From Pseudonocardia sp. (GTDB lineage Bacteria > Actinomycetota > Actinomycetes > Mycobacteriales > Pseudonocardiaceae), in NCBI RefSeq assembly GCF_029263155.1, contig NZ_JAJCYB010000108.1, positions 1 through 35,287 on the forward strand: DNA of 35,287 nt, given 5' to 3'. The notes beneath the pieces are model-generated. The model was not told the DNA's origin and made no database searches. It saw nothing but the letters and a program-made list of their open reading frames with translations. Below are positions 6,706 through 15,182 of this stretch, in pieces. The position numbers were made by a program, and so were the translations under genes. Positions within the stretch are counted from its first letter, which is position 1. Each line of letters begins with the position of its first letter.

Positions 6706-7524
6706 ATGGGCTGGCTAGACGGGCGGGTCGCCCTCGTGACGGGCGGTGCCTCGGGCATCGGACTCGCGGTGGTGGAACGGTTCCTCGCCGAGGGCGCCCG
6801 GGTGGCGATCCTGGATCGCTCGAAGGAGGGCGTCGAGAAGCTCCAGGACGAGCACCCCGGTGCCGTCGCGTTCACCGGCGACGTGACGTCGTTCGCGGAC
6901 AACCGCCAGGCCGTGGCGAACACGGTGGACGCGTTCGGCAAGCTCGACGTCTTCGTCGGCAACGCCGGGATCTTCGACTACTTCGCCTCGCTCGTCAGCT
7001 TCGAGGGCGACAAGCTCGGCGACGCGTTCGACGAGATCTTCGCCGTCAACGTGAAGGCCTACCTGCTCGGGGCCAGGGCGGCCGTGCCCGAACTGCTCAA
7101 GAGCGACGCGCCGAGCATGGTCTTCACCGTCTCCAACTCGGGCTTCTACACCTCCGGCGGCGGGCCGCTGTACACCGCGTCGAAGCACGCGGTGGTCGGG
7201 GTCGTGCGGGAGCTGGCCTACGAGCTGGCGCCCAGGATCCGCGTGAACGGCGTCGCTCCCGGCGGCACCGTAACCGGCTTGCGGGGGATCGAGCATCTGG
7301 GCCAGGGCGACATCGTGCTCTCCACGGTGCCGGACATCGAGGCCCTCATGAGCACGAACCCGCTGCACACCGCGCAGCAGCCGGCCGATCACGCGGGCCT
7401 CTACGTGCTGCTGGCCTCCGCGGAGAACTCCCGGGCCGTCACCGGGGTCGTCATCAACAGCGACGGCGGGCTCGGCGTGCGCGGCATGACCCAGCCCGCC
7501 GGCGGCGTCGACCTCGCCCCCTGA
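6706..7524 (+). CDS. cis-Dihydrodiol dehydrogenase (BphB/NahB-type SDR)
   Basis: This 272-residue short-chain dehydrogenase rearomatises the cis-dihydrodiol made by the Rieske oxygenase to a catechol, reducing NAD+. The dinucleotide motif TGGASGIG is at 12-19. The catalytic triad matches BphB with a one-residue offset (Ser143 in TVSNSGFY, Tyr156 and Lys160 in PLYTASK). The segments SNSGFYTSGGGPLYTASKHA and VRVNGVAPGGT-like RVNGVAPGGT are typical of the dihydrodiol branch rather than general SDRs. It starts two bases after the aldolase stop, with GAGAGG upstream. Confidence 0.9.
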   Translation: MGWLDGRVALVTGGASGIGLAVVERFLAEGARVAILDRSKEGVEKLQDEHPGAVAFTGDVTSFADNRQAVANTVDAFGKLDVFVGNAGIFDYFASLVSFEGDKLGDAFDEIFAVNVKAYLLGARAAVPELLKSDAPSMVFTVSNSGFYTSGGGPLYTASKHAVVGVVRELAYELAPRIRVNGVAPGGTVTGLRGIEHLGQGDIVLSTVPDIEALMSTNPLHTAQQPADHAGLYVLLASAENSRAVTGVVINSDGGLGVRGMTQPAGGVDLAP

Positions 7525-7562
7525 CCGACCCGGTCCTCACAACCTCACGGAAGGCGAAGAAG

Positions 7563-8459
7563 ATGCTGGCGAGATCGCTGGGATATGTGGCTGTGGCGTC
7601 CCCGGACGCCAAGCAGTGGCTCGAGTTCGGGCCCGAGGTACTCGGGATGCAGGCGGTCGAGGCGGACTCCGGCGCCGTGCTGCTGCGGATGGACGACACC
7701 GACCACCGGATCGCCGTTCACCACGGTGAGCGCAACCGCATGCTCTACGCGGGATGGGACGTCGGCAGCGAGGGCGCGCTCGACGAGGCGGCCGAGCTGC
7801 TGCGCGAGCGTGGTGTCGCCTTCGCGACCGGCACCGACGAGGAGCGGGCCGCGCGCGGGGTGCTCGGCCTTCTCGCGATCGAGGACCCGTCGGGTCTGCG
7901 CCACGAGCTCTTCTACGGCCAGAAGGTCGTGCCGGGTTCCTTCCATCCCGGCCGGCCGATGTCCCGGTTCCTCACCGGCGCGCAGGGCCTCGGCCATCTC
8001 GTGCTCGCCACGCCTGACCTCAAGCAGTCCGACCGGTTCCTGCAGGGTGTGCTCGGGTTCAAGAAGAGCGACGAGATCTACACCTTCATCGACCTGTGGT
8101 TCTACCACTGCAACCCCCGCCACCACAGCCTCGCCCTGACACCCATGCCCGGGGTGCGCGGGCTGCACCACGTCATGGTCGAGGTCGCGGAGTTCGACGA
8201 CGTGGGCACCGCCTACGACCTCTGCATGTCCCGCAAGATCCCGCTGAGCATGACGCTCGGGCGCCACGTCAACGACCGGATGGTCTCGTTCTACGTGCGG
8301 ACGCCGAGCGGGTTCGACCTCGAGTACGGCTGGGGCGCGGTCACCGTGGACGACGAGACGTGGACCGTCGCGCAGTACGACCGCCCGAGCGTCTGGGGAC
8401 ACCAGATGGTGGCGACGACGCCGCCCGGCGCGCTCGAAGCCGCGCCCAACCGAACCTGA
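7563..8459 (+). CDS. Type I extradiol ring-cleavage dioxygenase (BphC/NahC/PhdF-like)
   Basis: This 298-residue protein has two tandem vicinal-oxygen-chelate modules, as in 2,3-dihydroxybiphenyl and 1,2-dihydroxynaphthalene dioxygenases. The C-terminal module holds the Fe(II) ligands: His145 (GLGHLVLAT), His203 (LHHVMVEV) and Glu254 (FDLEYGW). Second-shell residues are present in RHHSLAL and FYVRTPSGF. It cleaves a catechol-like diol next to its hydroxyls in the cytoplasm. Placement after the dihydrodiol dehydrogenase gives the natural pathway order. Ring number of the substrate cannot be read from sequence, but the aldolases around it favour a bicyclic or larger diol. Confidence 0.9.
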   Translation: MLARSLGYVAVASPDAKQWLEFGPEVLGMQAVEADSGAVLLRMDDTDHRIAVHHGERNRMLYAGWDVGSEGALDEAAELLRERGVAFATGTDEERAARGVLGLLAIEDPSGLRHELFYGQKVVPGSFHPGRPMSRFLTGAQGLGHLVLATPDLKQSDRFLQGVLGFKKSDEIYTFIDLWFYHCNPRHHSLALTPMPGVRGLHHVMVEVAEFDDVGTAYDLCMSRKIPLSMTLGRHVNDRMVSFYVRTPSGFDLEYGWGAVTVDDETWTVAQYDRPSVWGHQMVATTPPGALEAAPNRT

Positions 8460-8490
8460 CGACCACTTCCTCCCACCGAACGGAGCCATC

Positions 8491-8883
8491 ATGTCGATCC
8501 AGTTCCTGACCGACGACTGGGCCAAGGCCGTCACGGCGGCCGCCAACGCCGACGACAGGTTCCGCAGCGCGGCTGCGGGCCACGACGTGGTGCTGCACGT
8601 CAGCGTCTCCGGCAGCCCGTGGAGCGAGGAGTACTACATGCACTTCGACGACGGCTCGCTCACCGTGGGCATCGGTGCCGCGCCCCGCCGTCCCGACGTC
8701 GAGGCCGAGCTCAGCTACGAGACGAATGTCGAACTGTCCAAGGGTGCGCTCAACGGGCAGACCGCGGCGATGACCGGGCAGATGAAGGCCACCGGCGACA
8801 TGATGAAGATGATGACGATCGGCAAGGCCCAGGATCGGCTCTCCGAGCTCGAAAGCGCCTTGGAAATCGAATACCAGCACTGA
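8491..8883 (+). CDS. SCP2-like sterol-carrier-fold protein (copy 1)
   Basis: This encodes 130 residues resembling SCP2 sterol-carrier-domain proteins: YYMHFDDGSLTVGIG, a central strand-rich segment, and a C-terminal amphipathic region (LSKGALNGQTAAMTGQMKAT, then GDMMKMM). SCP2 folds enclose a hydrophobic tunnel that binds lipids or fatty acyl chains. Embedded between ring-cleavage and ring-hydroxylation genes, it may bind or shuttle a hydrophobic aromatic substrate, which is inference. No signal peptide is visible, so it is probably cytosolic. A second SCP2-like gene lies at 28250, beside the third oxygenase. Confidence 0.75.
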   Translation: MSIQFLTDDWAKAVTAAANADDRFRSAAAGHDVVLHVSVSGSPWSEEYYMHFDDGSLTVGIGAAPRRPDVEAELSYETNVELSKGALNGQTAAMTGQMKATGDMMKMMTIGKAQDRLSELESALEIEYQH

Positions 8884-8902
8884 ACTTCTCGGACGTGAAG
8901 AG

Positions 8903-10264
8903 ATGGGGACGGGAATGTCGATAATCGGCGGGGAACGGAGCATTCAGCGGCTCATCGCGAATGGGCGGCAGGGTGTCGAGAAGGGGCAGCTCCCGGCCCG
9001 GCTGGTCGCCAGCGCAGAGATCCACGAACTGGAGAAGGAGCGGGTGTTCGCCCGCTCGTGGGTGTTCTTGGCGCACGAGTCGGAGGTGCCGGAGGCCGGC
9101 GACTACGTCGTGCGCTACATGGGCGACGACTCGGTGATCGTGGTCCGGGACGAGAACGGCTCGGTGCGGGCGATGGCGAACTCGTGCCGCCACCGCGGCA
9201 CCCTGCTGTGTCGCACCGAGGCGGGCAACACCTCGCACTTCCGCTGCCCGTACCACGGCTGGACCTACAAGAACACCGGTGACCTGACCGGCGTGCCCGC
9301 GCAGGAGGAGGTCTACGGCGCGTCGATGGACAAGACGCAGTGGAACCTGACACCGGTACCGCGACTGGAGACCTACAACGGTCTGGTCTTCGGTTGCCTG
9401 GACGAGTCGGCGCCGACGCTGACCGCGTACCTGGGTGACATGGCCTGGTACATCGACCTGTTCACCAAGCGCAGCGCCGGTGGCCTCGAGGTCCGCGGCG
9501 AGCCGCAGCGCTGGGTGATCGACGCGAACTGGAAGCTCGGCGCCGACAACTTCGTCGGCGACGCCTACCACACGCTGATGACGCACCGCTCCATGGCGGA
9601 GCTCGGTCTGGTGCCGCCGGACCCGAAGTTCGCCTCCGCGCCGGCCCACATCACCCTGGGTGGCGGGCACGGCCTGGGCGTGCTCGGCGTGCCGCCCGGC
9701 TACGAGATGCCGCCGTTCATGAACTACCCGGAGGAGATGATCGAGGATCTCGTTGCCGGGTACGGGAACCAGGCGCACGCCGACATGCTGGAGCGGACGA
9801 TCTTCATCCACGGGACGGTGTTCCCCAACCTGTCCTTCCTCAACGTCATGATCAGCAAGGACCACATGTCGGTCCCCGTGCCGATGTTGACGATGCGGAT
9901 GTGGCGCCCGCTCAGCCACGACTCCATGGAGGTCTGGTCGTGGTTCCTCATCGAGCGCGACGCCCCTGAGGAGTTCAAGGACCTCTCCTACGAGACCTAC
10001 GTCCGCACCTTCGGGGTGTCCGGGGTGTTCGAGCAGGACGACGCCGAGACCTGGCGGTCGATCACCAAGGGGACGCAGGGCCTGCTCGCCGGCAGTCAGA
10101 AGCTGAACTTCGAGATGGGGCTCGGCGTGCTCGGCCGCGATCCCGAGTGGAAGGGCCCCGGCCGCGCCCTGTCCAGCGGCTACGCCGAGCAGAACCAGCG
10201 GGAGTTCTGGGGACGCTGGCTCGAGCTCCTCGAGGACGCCGACCCCGACCGCGTCGTCTCATGA
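8903..10264 (+). CDS. Rieske aromatic-ring-hydroxylating dioxygenase, alpha subunit (copy 1)
   Basis: This 453-residue large subunit carries a Rieske [2Fe-2S] site C-R-H-X17-C-P-Y-H (C95, H97, C115, H118). Its mononuclear iron site lies in NFVGDAYHTLMTHRS (bridging D220, ligands H223 and H228), with the third Asp in the later FEQDDAETW region. It would insert O2 into an aromatic ring to give a cis-dihydrodiol, fed by the 3-Cys ferredoxins and reductases downstream. Family and length fit PAH/biphenyl-type dioxygenases. ATG at 8903 has GGA nine bases upstream; ATG at 8915, preceded by GGGGA, is an alternative start. The beta subunit follows. Confidence 0.92.
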   Translation: MGTGMSIIGGERSIQRLIANGRQGVEKGQLPARLVASAEIHELEKERVFARSWVFLAHESEVPEAGDYVVRYMGDDSVIVVRDENGSVRAMANSCRHRGTLLCRTEAGNTSHFRCPYHGWTYKNTGDLTGVPAQEEVYGASMDKTQWNLTPVPRLETYNGLVFGCLDESAPTLTAYLGDMAWYIDLFTKRSAGGLEVRGEPQRWVIDANWKLGADNFVGDAYHTLMTHRSMAELGLVPPDPKFASAPAHITLGGGHGLGVLGVPPGYEMPPFMNYPEEMIEDLVAGYGNQAHADMLERTIFIHGTVFPNLSFLNVMISKDHMSVPVPMLTMRMWRPLSHDSMEVWSWFLIERDAPEEFKDLSYETYVRTFGVSGVFEQDDAETWRSITKGTQGLLAGSQKLNFEMGLGVLGRDPEWKGPGRALSSGYAEQNQREFWGRWLELLEDADPDRVVS

Positions 10265-10325
10265 CCCGCGGCACGGAGCACCGCGCGACATCGACGGCGA
10301 GACGACTGACGAGGAAGGGTTTTCC

Positions 10326-10847
10326 GTGATGCTGACGAACGTGGAGGAGCGGCTGACGCTCCGCCTCGCGGTCGAGGACTTCCTGTTCGAGGAATCGGCC
10401 CTGCTCGACGACGGGCGGTTCCGCGAGTGGCTGGACCTGGTGACCGAGGACATCCGGTACCTCATCCCGGTCCAGACCACCCGGGAGCGCGCGCACGGGA
10501 GCGCCGGTTCGACGACGATGGCGCACTGGGACGACGACTACACCGGGCTGGAGATGCGCATCCTCCGGCTCGACACCGAGTACGCCTGGGCCGAGGACCC
10601 GCCGTCGAAGCTGCGGCACTTCGTGTCCAACGTGCGCGTCCGCCCCGGCTCCGGGCCCGACGAGTACGAGGTCCGCTCGAATGTGATGGTGTCGCGCAGC
10701 CGCGGCGACAGCAGGGCCACGGACCTGCTCACGGCCGAGCGCCAGGACACGCTGCGCCGGACCGACCAGGGCTTCCGCCTCGCCCGCCGCACCGTCGTGC
10801 TCGATCACGTGGTGATCGCCACGCACAATCTCGCGTTCTTCTTCTAG
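10326..10847 (+). CDS. Ring-hydroxylating dioxygenase, beta subunit (copy 1)
   Basis: This 173-residue protein has the NTF2-like fold of oxygenase small subunits, which are structural partners in the alpha3beta3 enzyme. Typical pieces are EDFLFEESALLDDGRFREWL, then LVTEDIRYLIPV, then RHFVSNVRV and the closing LARRTVVLDHVV. GAGGAAGGG ends seven bases before the GTG at 10326; ATG at 10329 is the next possible start. It is very similar to the beta subunit at 19388, in line with duplication of the oxygenase pair. Confidence 0.9.
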   Translation: MMLTNVEERLTLRLAVEDFLFEESALLDDGRFREWLDLVTEDIRYLIPVQTTRERAHGSAGSTTMAHWDDDYTGLEMRILRLDTEYAWAEDPPSKLRHFVSNVRVRPGSGPDEYEVRSNVMVSRSRGDSRATDLLTAERQDTLRRTDQGFRLARRTVVLDHVVIATHNLAFFF

Positions 10848-10869
10848 CGCGCGGCCAGGAGGTAGTCCG

Positions 10870-11088
10870 ATGAACGACGAGCCCAGCTCGAAGACGACGG
10901 TGGCCAACGAGTTCGCGATGGTGACGGTCGACAAGATCCAGACCCGTAACGGGGAACGGCTGGAGATCGCCAGCCCGCGGCTGGGTTTCCGCATCCAGCT
11001 CGACGCGATGGAGCTGGAGAGCCTGTCGTGGCAGCGGAAGGACATCTTCTCCCAGTTCCTGAACAACCCCTACGGCCCGGGCCATTGA
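10870..11088 (+). CDS. Small conserved protein accompanying the dioxygenase (72 aa)
   Basis: This encodes 72 residues (NEFAMVTVDKIQTRNGERLE, then IASPRLGFRIQLDAMELESL, ending in FLNNPYGPGH). A strong AGGAGGT lies just upstream. I recall similar 65-80 residue proteins beside actinobacterial ring-hydroxylating oxygenases, sometimes labelled dihydrodiol dehydrogenase, although it is far too short for that enzyme and has no dinucleotide-binding motif. Composition suggests a small beta-rich fold, with no metal-binding cysteines. It could be an assembly or regulatory partner of the oxygenase. Function unknown. Confidence 0.75.
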   Translation: MNDEPSSKTTVANEFAMVTVDKIQTRNGERLEIASPRLGFRIQLDAMELESLSWQRKDIFSQFLNNPYGPGH

Positions 11089-11119
11089 GACGCCGGGATC
11101 CCGGAGAAAGGACGCGGTC

Positions 11120-12196
11120 GTGACCCGCAGGACGAACACGCTCGTACCGAGCGACATGAAGGGGTTGTGGGCATTCGTGCCGGCCTGCTCCACCCCGGAC
11201 GCGGCGGATGTCCACGCCGTCGACACGATCGACACCGACGCGCTGCTGTCGCTGGTGGACCGGCTGGTGCGCGACGGGGCCGACGGCATCGTGACCACCG
11301 GCAGTGCCGGTGAGTCGCACACGCTGACCACCCAGGAATACCGCACGCTGATCGCCACCGTGGTGGAGACGGTGAACGGGCGGGTCCCGGTGTTCGTCGG
11401 GGCCAGCACGCTGAACACCCGCGACTCGATCGAGCGCGCCCGGCTCATCGCCGACCTCGGGGCCGACGGGATCATGAGCGGGCCACCGATGTATCTGCCG
11501 CAGACGACGGAGAACGCGGTCCAGTACTACAAGGACCTCGCCGAGGCCGTGCCCGAGCTGGCGATCATGATCTACCAGAACCCGCACGCGTTCCGGATCA
11601 CGCTGCCCCCCGCGGCGTTCCGGGAGCTGGCCCAGGTGAAGAACGTCGTCGCGCTGAAGCAGACGTCGATGGACATCTTCAACGTCATCGGCGCGATCAA
11701 GGCGGTCAAGGACAAGATGGCGGTCCTGGTCCTGGACCAGCTGATGTACCCGGCGATGATGTTCGGCGCGGCCGGAGGCTGGAGCATCGACGTCTGCATG
11801 GGCCCGTGGCCGTCGCTGTCGCTGCGCGACGCGTGCCAGCGCGGCGACTGGACCGAGGCCGCCGCGATCGCGGACCAGATGCAGGCCCCGATGCGGTCGC
11901 TCGGCCTGACCATGGAGGAGTTCCAGGCCATGCAGTCGGCCTGGTGGAAGATCGCCGTCGACGCCGCGGGGTACGGCCGCGCCGGAGCGGCCCGGCCGCC
12001 GTTCCTGCACATCCCCGACGCGGTCGTCGACTCCGCGCGCCGGTACGGCCAGCGCTGGGCCGGGCTGGCGGAGCGCCACTACCGGTCGCGCGAGGCCGCC
12101 GGGCTCACCCCGGCCGCGGCCGGCGGCAGCCACACCGGACGACCGGCACCGGTGAGCGGCCCGTCGAGCCGCCCGCCGCTCGCCACCGCCATCTAG
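11120..12196 (+). CDS. NahE/PhdG-type hydratase-aldolase (DapA superfamily), copy 2
   Basis: This 358-residue class I aldolase has the DapA-type Tyr152 (IMIYQNPHAF) and Schiff-base Lys180 (VVALKQTS). In place of the GTFGEC motif of copy 1 it has GSAGESHTL, so it probably accepts a different aryl-pyruvate. In the phenanthrene route two such enzymes are needed, one after extradiol cleavage (PhdG) and one after hydroxy-naphthoate cleavage (PhdJ). Position after the oxygenase and before an aldehyde dehydrogenase fits the first of these, but the assignment is inference. GTG start with AAAGGA upstream; the C-terminal ~30 residues are low-complexity. Confidence 0.85.
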   Translation: MTRRTNTLVPSDMKGLWAFVPACSTPDAADVHAVDTIDTDALLSLVDRLVRDGADGIVTTGSAGESHTLTTQEYRTLIATVVETVNGRVPVFVGASTLNTRDSIERARLIADLGADGIMSGPPMYLPQTTENAVQYYKDLAEAVPELAIMIYQNPHAFRITLPPAAFRELAQVKNVVALKQTSMDIFNVIGAIKAVKDKMAVLVLDQLMYPAMMFGAAGGWSIDVCMGPWPSLSLRDACQRGDWTEAAAIADQMQAPMRSLGLTMEEFQAMQSAWWKIAVDAAGYGRAGAARPPFLHIPDAVVDSARRYGQRWAGLAERHYRSREAAGLTPAAAGGSHTGRPAPVSGPSSRPPLATAI

Positions 12197-12214
12197 CCGG
12201 CCGAGGAGACATCA

Positions 12215-13675
12215 GTGATCAACGCGAAGCTCATCATCAACGGACGGGAAGAGACGTCGAACCGCACGATCGACGTCGTCAGCCCGGCCGACACCCGGGT
12301 GCTGCTCGGGTCCGTACCCGACGCCACACCCGAACAGGTCGACGAGGCGGTGCACGCGGCCGCGACGGCGTTTCCGGAGTGGGCGTCGCGGCCGGTGGAG
12401 GAGCGCCAGGGCGCGCTGTTCGCGGCCGCCGGCGTGATCCACGACATGATCGAGGAGTACGCGCCGCTGCTGAGCCGGGAGAACGGCAAGATCCTCGAAG
12501 AGGCGCACATCGACCTGGAGTTCGCCTCCGGGATCTGCGGCTACACCGCCGGCATCGCGGTCGAGGCCCTGGCCGAGCAACGGATCCGCGACGCCGGCGG
12601 CATCACGATCACGCGGCGCCGCCCGATCGGGCCGGTGGCCGCGGTCACGCCGTGGAACTTCCCCGTGGTGCTGTCGTTCATGAAGCTGGCCCCGGCGCTC
12701 GTCGCCGGGAACACTGTGGTGCTCAAGCCCTCGGAGAACTCCCCGCTGGTGCTCACCGAGGTCATCCGGGCCCTGCAGGAGCACTTCCCACCGGGAGTGC
12801 TCAACATGGTCACCGGTGGCGACGCGGCCGGAGAGTCGCTCGTGGCGCACCCGCTGATTCGCAAGATCGGGTTCACGGGCGGCACCGACACCGGCCGCAA
12901 GGTGATGGCCGTGGCCGCGCAGGACATCAAGAGGGTGACCCTCGAGCTCGGCGGCAACGACCCCGCGATCGTGCTCGACGACGTGGACCTCTCGCCCGAG
13001 ACCATGCGGCGGATCGCCAAGGGCGCGTTCGGCACGACCGGGCAGGTCTGCTTCGGGCTCAAGCGCATCTACGTTCCGACCCGCATCCACGACCGCTTCG
13101 TCGAGGCCTTCCACGCCGCGGTCGACGAGATCGTCGTCGGGCCGGGGGACGACCCGCGCTCCACGATGGGGCCGCTGAACAACGCCGCCCAGAAGGCCTC
13201 GGTCGAGAAGATCGTGGAGGAGGCCCGGGCCGCCGGGGCGGTGGTCACCACGCTCGGGCAGAAGCTGGACACGGCGGCCTGGGAGCACGGGCACTTCATG
13301 ATGCCCAGTGTCGTGACCGACGCCGATCCCGGGCTGGCGGTCGTCGAGCAGGAGCAGTTCGGCCCGACGGTGCCGATCCTGCGCTACACCGAGCTCGACG
13401 AGGTGATCCGGCTGACGAACCGGTCGCAGTACGGGCTGGCGGCCTCGATCTGGACCGCGGACGAGGACCGGGCCTTCGACCTGGGCCGACGGTTGGACAC
13501 CGGGTCGGTGTTCGTCAACAGCCACAGCTTCACCTCGCTGGATCCGCGGGCCCCCTTCGGCGGGGCCAAGGGCAGCGGCCTGGGCCGGGAGTTCTCCCCG
13601 GCCAGCCTGGACGCCTACACCGAGCTGCAGACGATCAGCCGTCGGACCGGTCCGCCCGGTCCGCCGCTCACCTGA
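12215..13675 (+). CDS. NAD(P)-dependent aldehyde dehydrogenase (copy 1)
   Basis: This is a 486-residue ALDH-superfamily enzyme. The catalytic Cys279 (TTGQVCFG), general-base Glu244 (VTLELGGND) and Asn148 (TPWNFP) are present, as is the GFTGGTDTG cofactor loop. It oxidises an aldehyde to a carboxylate. Coming right after a hydratase-aldolase, it probably oxidises the aromatic aldehyde that the aldolase releases, like PhdK/NahF-type or hydroxynaphthaldehyde dehydrogenases. GTG start 18 bp after the aldolase stop with GAGGAG upstream. Which of the two ALDHs serves which aldehyde is unknown. Confidence 0.9.
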   Translation: MINAKLIINGREETSNRTIDVVSPADTRVLLGSVPDATPEQVDEAVHAAATAFPEWASRPVEERQGALFAAAGVIHDMIEEYAPLLSRENGKILEEAHIDLEFASGICGYTAGIAVEALAEQRIRDAGGITITRRRPIGPVAAVTPWNFPVVLSFMKLAPALVAGNTVVLKPSENSPLVLTEVIRALQEHFPPGVLNMVTGGDAAGESLVAHPLIRKIGFTGGTDTGRKVMAVAAQDIKRVTLELGGNDPAIVLDDVDLSPETMRRIAKGAFGTTGQVCFGLKRIYVPTRIHDRFVEAFHAAVDEIVVGPGDDPRSTMGPLNNAAQKASVEKIVEEARAAGAVVTTLGQKLDTAAWEHGHFMMPSVVTDADPGLAVVEQEQFGPTVPILRYTELDEVIRLTNRSQYGLAASIWTADEDRAFDLGRRLDTGSVFVNSHSFTSLDPRAPFGGAKGSGLGREFSPASLDAYTELQTISRRTGPPGPPLT

Positions 13676-13709
13676 GTCCAGAACAGATCAAGAACGAGGT
13701 GCACAGGTC

Positions 13710-13919
13710 ATGCGTGTGGAGGTCGACCCCCGCCGGTGTTGCGGCTACCGGCTCTGCGTCGAGGCCGCGCCGGACGTCTTCCAGATCAACTCGGTCGGGA
13801 AGGCCGTCATCGCACTCGAGCAGATTCCGGTCGAGCGGCACGACGCCGTCCGCGCGGCGGTGCGCGAGTGTCCCGGGGCCGCGATCACGCTGAGCGGCGA
13901 CGAAGGCGCCGCGCGGTGA
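13710..13919 (+). CDS. Single-cluster ferredoxin, probably [3Fe-4S] (copy 1)
   Basis: This 69-residue ferredoxin has Cys10, Cys16 and a third Cys in ECPGAAI, with Tyr13 at the place where a [4Fe-4S] protein would have its second cysteine. An extra Cys11 adjoins Cys10. Three-cysteine ferredoxins of this type serve actinobacterial P450s and, unusually, the phenanthrene dioxygenase of Nocardioides (PhdC). It should pass electrons from the reductase encoded next to a Rieske oxygenase. Its stop overlaps the reductase start. Confidence 0.88.
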   Translation: MRVEVDPRRCCGYRLCVEAAPDVFQINSVGKAVIALEQIPVERHDAVRAAVRECPGAAITLSGDEGAAR

Positions 13920-15160
13920 CGCGTGGCCGGGTGGCGGCCCTGGTCGGCGGCGGGATGGCGGCCGTGCACGCCGCCGAGGCCCTGCGCCGGGAGGGTTTCG
14001 ACGGGCGGGTGCTGCTGTTCTCCGCGGAGCAGCACCTGCCCTATGACCGCCCGCCCCTGTCCAAGGCGCTGCTCCGCGGCGAGCTGACCCCGGTGGACTG
14101 TCTGCTGCGGCCCCCGGAGTGGTACGCCGAGCAGGGGATCGACGTGCGGCTCGGCGTCCGGGTGGACGCGCTCGACCCCGACCGTCGCACGCTCCGGCTC
14201 GACACCGGCGAGCACGTCGGGTTCGACCGCGCGCTGCTCGCGACCGGGGCCCACCCCCGGTGGCCGGCCGGCCTCGGGCCGGCGGGCGGCCCGGTGTTCG
14301 CGCTCCGCACCGTCGACGACTGCCTGGCCATCCGGTCGCGACTGCGGCCGGGAGCGTCCGTGGCGGTCGTCGGCGGCGGGTTCGTGGGCGCCGAGCTCGC
14401 CTCCAGCGCGGCGTCGCTCGGCTGCCGGGTCACGATGCTGGAAGCGACCGAGGCGCCGTTCCAGCGCGTGCTGGGGCGGACCGTCGGCGAGTTGTTCGGG
14501 GCGTTCTACGCCGGCCGGGGTATCCGGCTCGTCACCGGCGCGCCGGTCACCGGGGCGAGTGTCGGCTCGGGGGGCGCGCGCCTCACCGCGGACGGGGGCC
14601 GGTTCACTGACGCCGACGTCGTCGTCGTCGGGGTCGGCGCCGTGCCCGACACCGAGCTGGCGGTCGGGGCCGGGCTGCGGGTGTCCGACGGCGTCGAGGT
14701 GGATGCGTACTGCACGACATCCGTCCCGCACGTCTTCGCCGCCGGCGATGTCGCCAACCGTCCCGAACCCGTCCTCGGTGGACGCGTCCGGATCGAGCAC
14801 TGGCAGAACGCCCAGCACCAGGGGACTGCGGCCGGGCGGGCGATGCTCGGCATCCGGGAATCCTTCGACGGGGTGCCCTGGTTCTGGTCCGACCAGTTCG
14901 GCCTGAACCTGCAGGTCGCCGGCTTCCCCGAGCGGGCGGACCGCGTCGTCGTCCGGGGCGGCCTCGAGGGGGGCAGGTTCGGCGCCTTCTACCTGTCCGG
15001 CCCGACGCTGGTCGCGATGCTCGGCGTGGGTTGCGCCGGCGAGGTGCACCTGAGCCGGCGGCTGATCGCCGCCCGGGTGCACGTCGACCCCCAGCGGCTC
15101 ACGGACGAACACAGCGGCCTGCGCGACGCGGTCCTCGCGTCCGACGTACCGACAGCGTGA
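13916..15160 (+). CDS. FAD-dependent ferredoxin reductase (copy 1)
   Basis: This 414-residue enzyme belongs to the oxygenase-coupled NADH:ferredoxin reductase family (BphA4/PhdD type). It has an N-terminal FAD site (LVGGGMAAVHAAEALR), PYDRPPLSK, the NAD(P) motif VVGGGFVGAE, and a C-terminal FAD segment VFAAGDVAN. It oxidises NAD(P)H and reduces the preceding ferredoxin. The GTG start lies within the ferredoxin stop (GTGA), a sign of coupled synthesis. The C-terminal reductase domain (PWFWSDQFG) is complete. Confidence 0.92.
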   Translation: MTRGRVAALVGGGMAAVHAAEALRREGFDGRVLLFSAEQHLPYDRPPLSKALLRGELTPVDCLLRPPEWYAEQGIDVRLGVRVDALDPDRRTLRLDTGEHVGFDRALLATGAHPRWPAGLGPAGGPVFALRTVDDCLAIRSRLRPGASVAVVGGGFVGAELASSAASLGCRVTMLEATEAPFQRVLGRTVGELFGAFYAGRGIRLVTGAPVTGASVGSGGARLTADGGRFTDADVVVVGVGAVPDTELAVGAGLRVSDGVEVDAYCTTSVPHVFAAGDVANRPEPVLGGRVRIEHWQNAQHQGTAAGRAMLGIRESFDGVPWFWSDQFGLNLQVAGFPERADRVVVRGGLEGGRFGAFYLSGPTLVAMLGVGCAGEVHLSRRLIAARVHVDPQRLTDEHSGLRDAVLASDVPTA

Positions 15161-15182
15161 GCCGAGGAGAAGAGATCTCGTC

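Noticed and set aside
10870..11088. Dihydrodiol dehydrogenase label for the 72-residue protein
   Set aside because: Too short and without a dinucleotide-binding motif or catalytic Tyr/Lys; the true dehydrogenase is at 6706.
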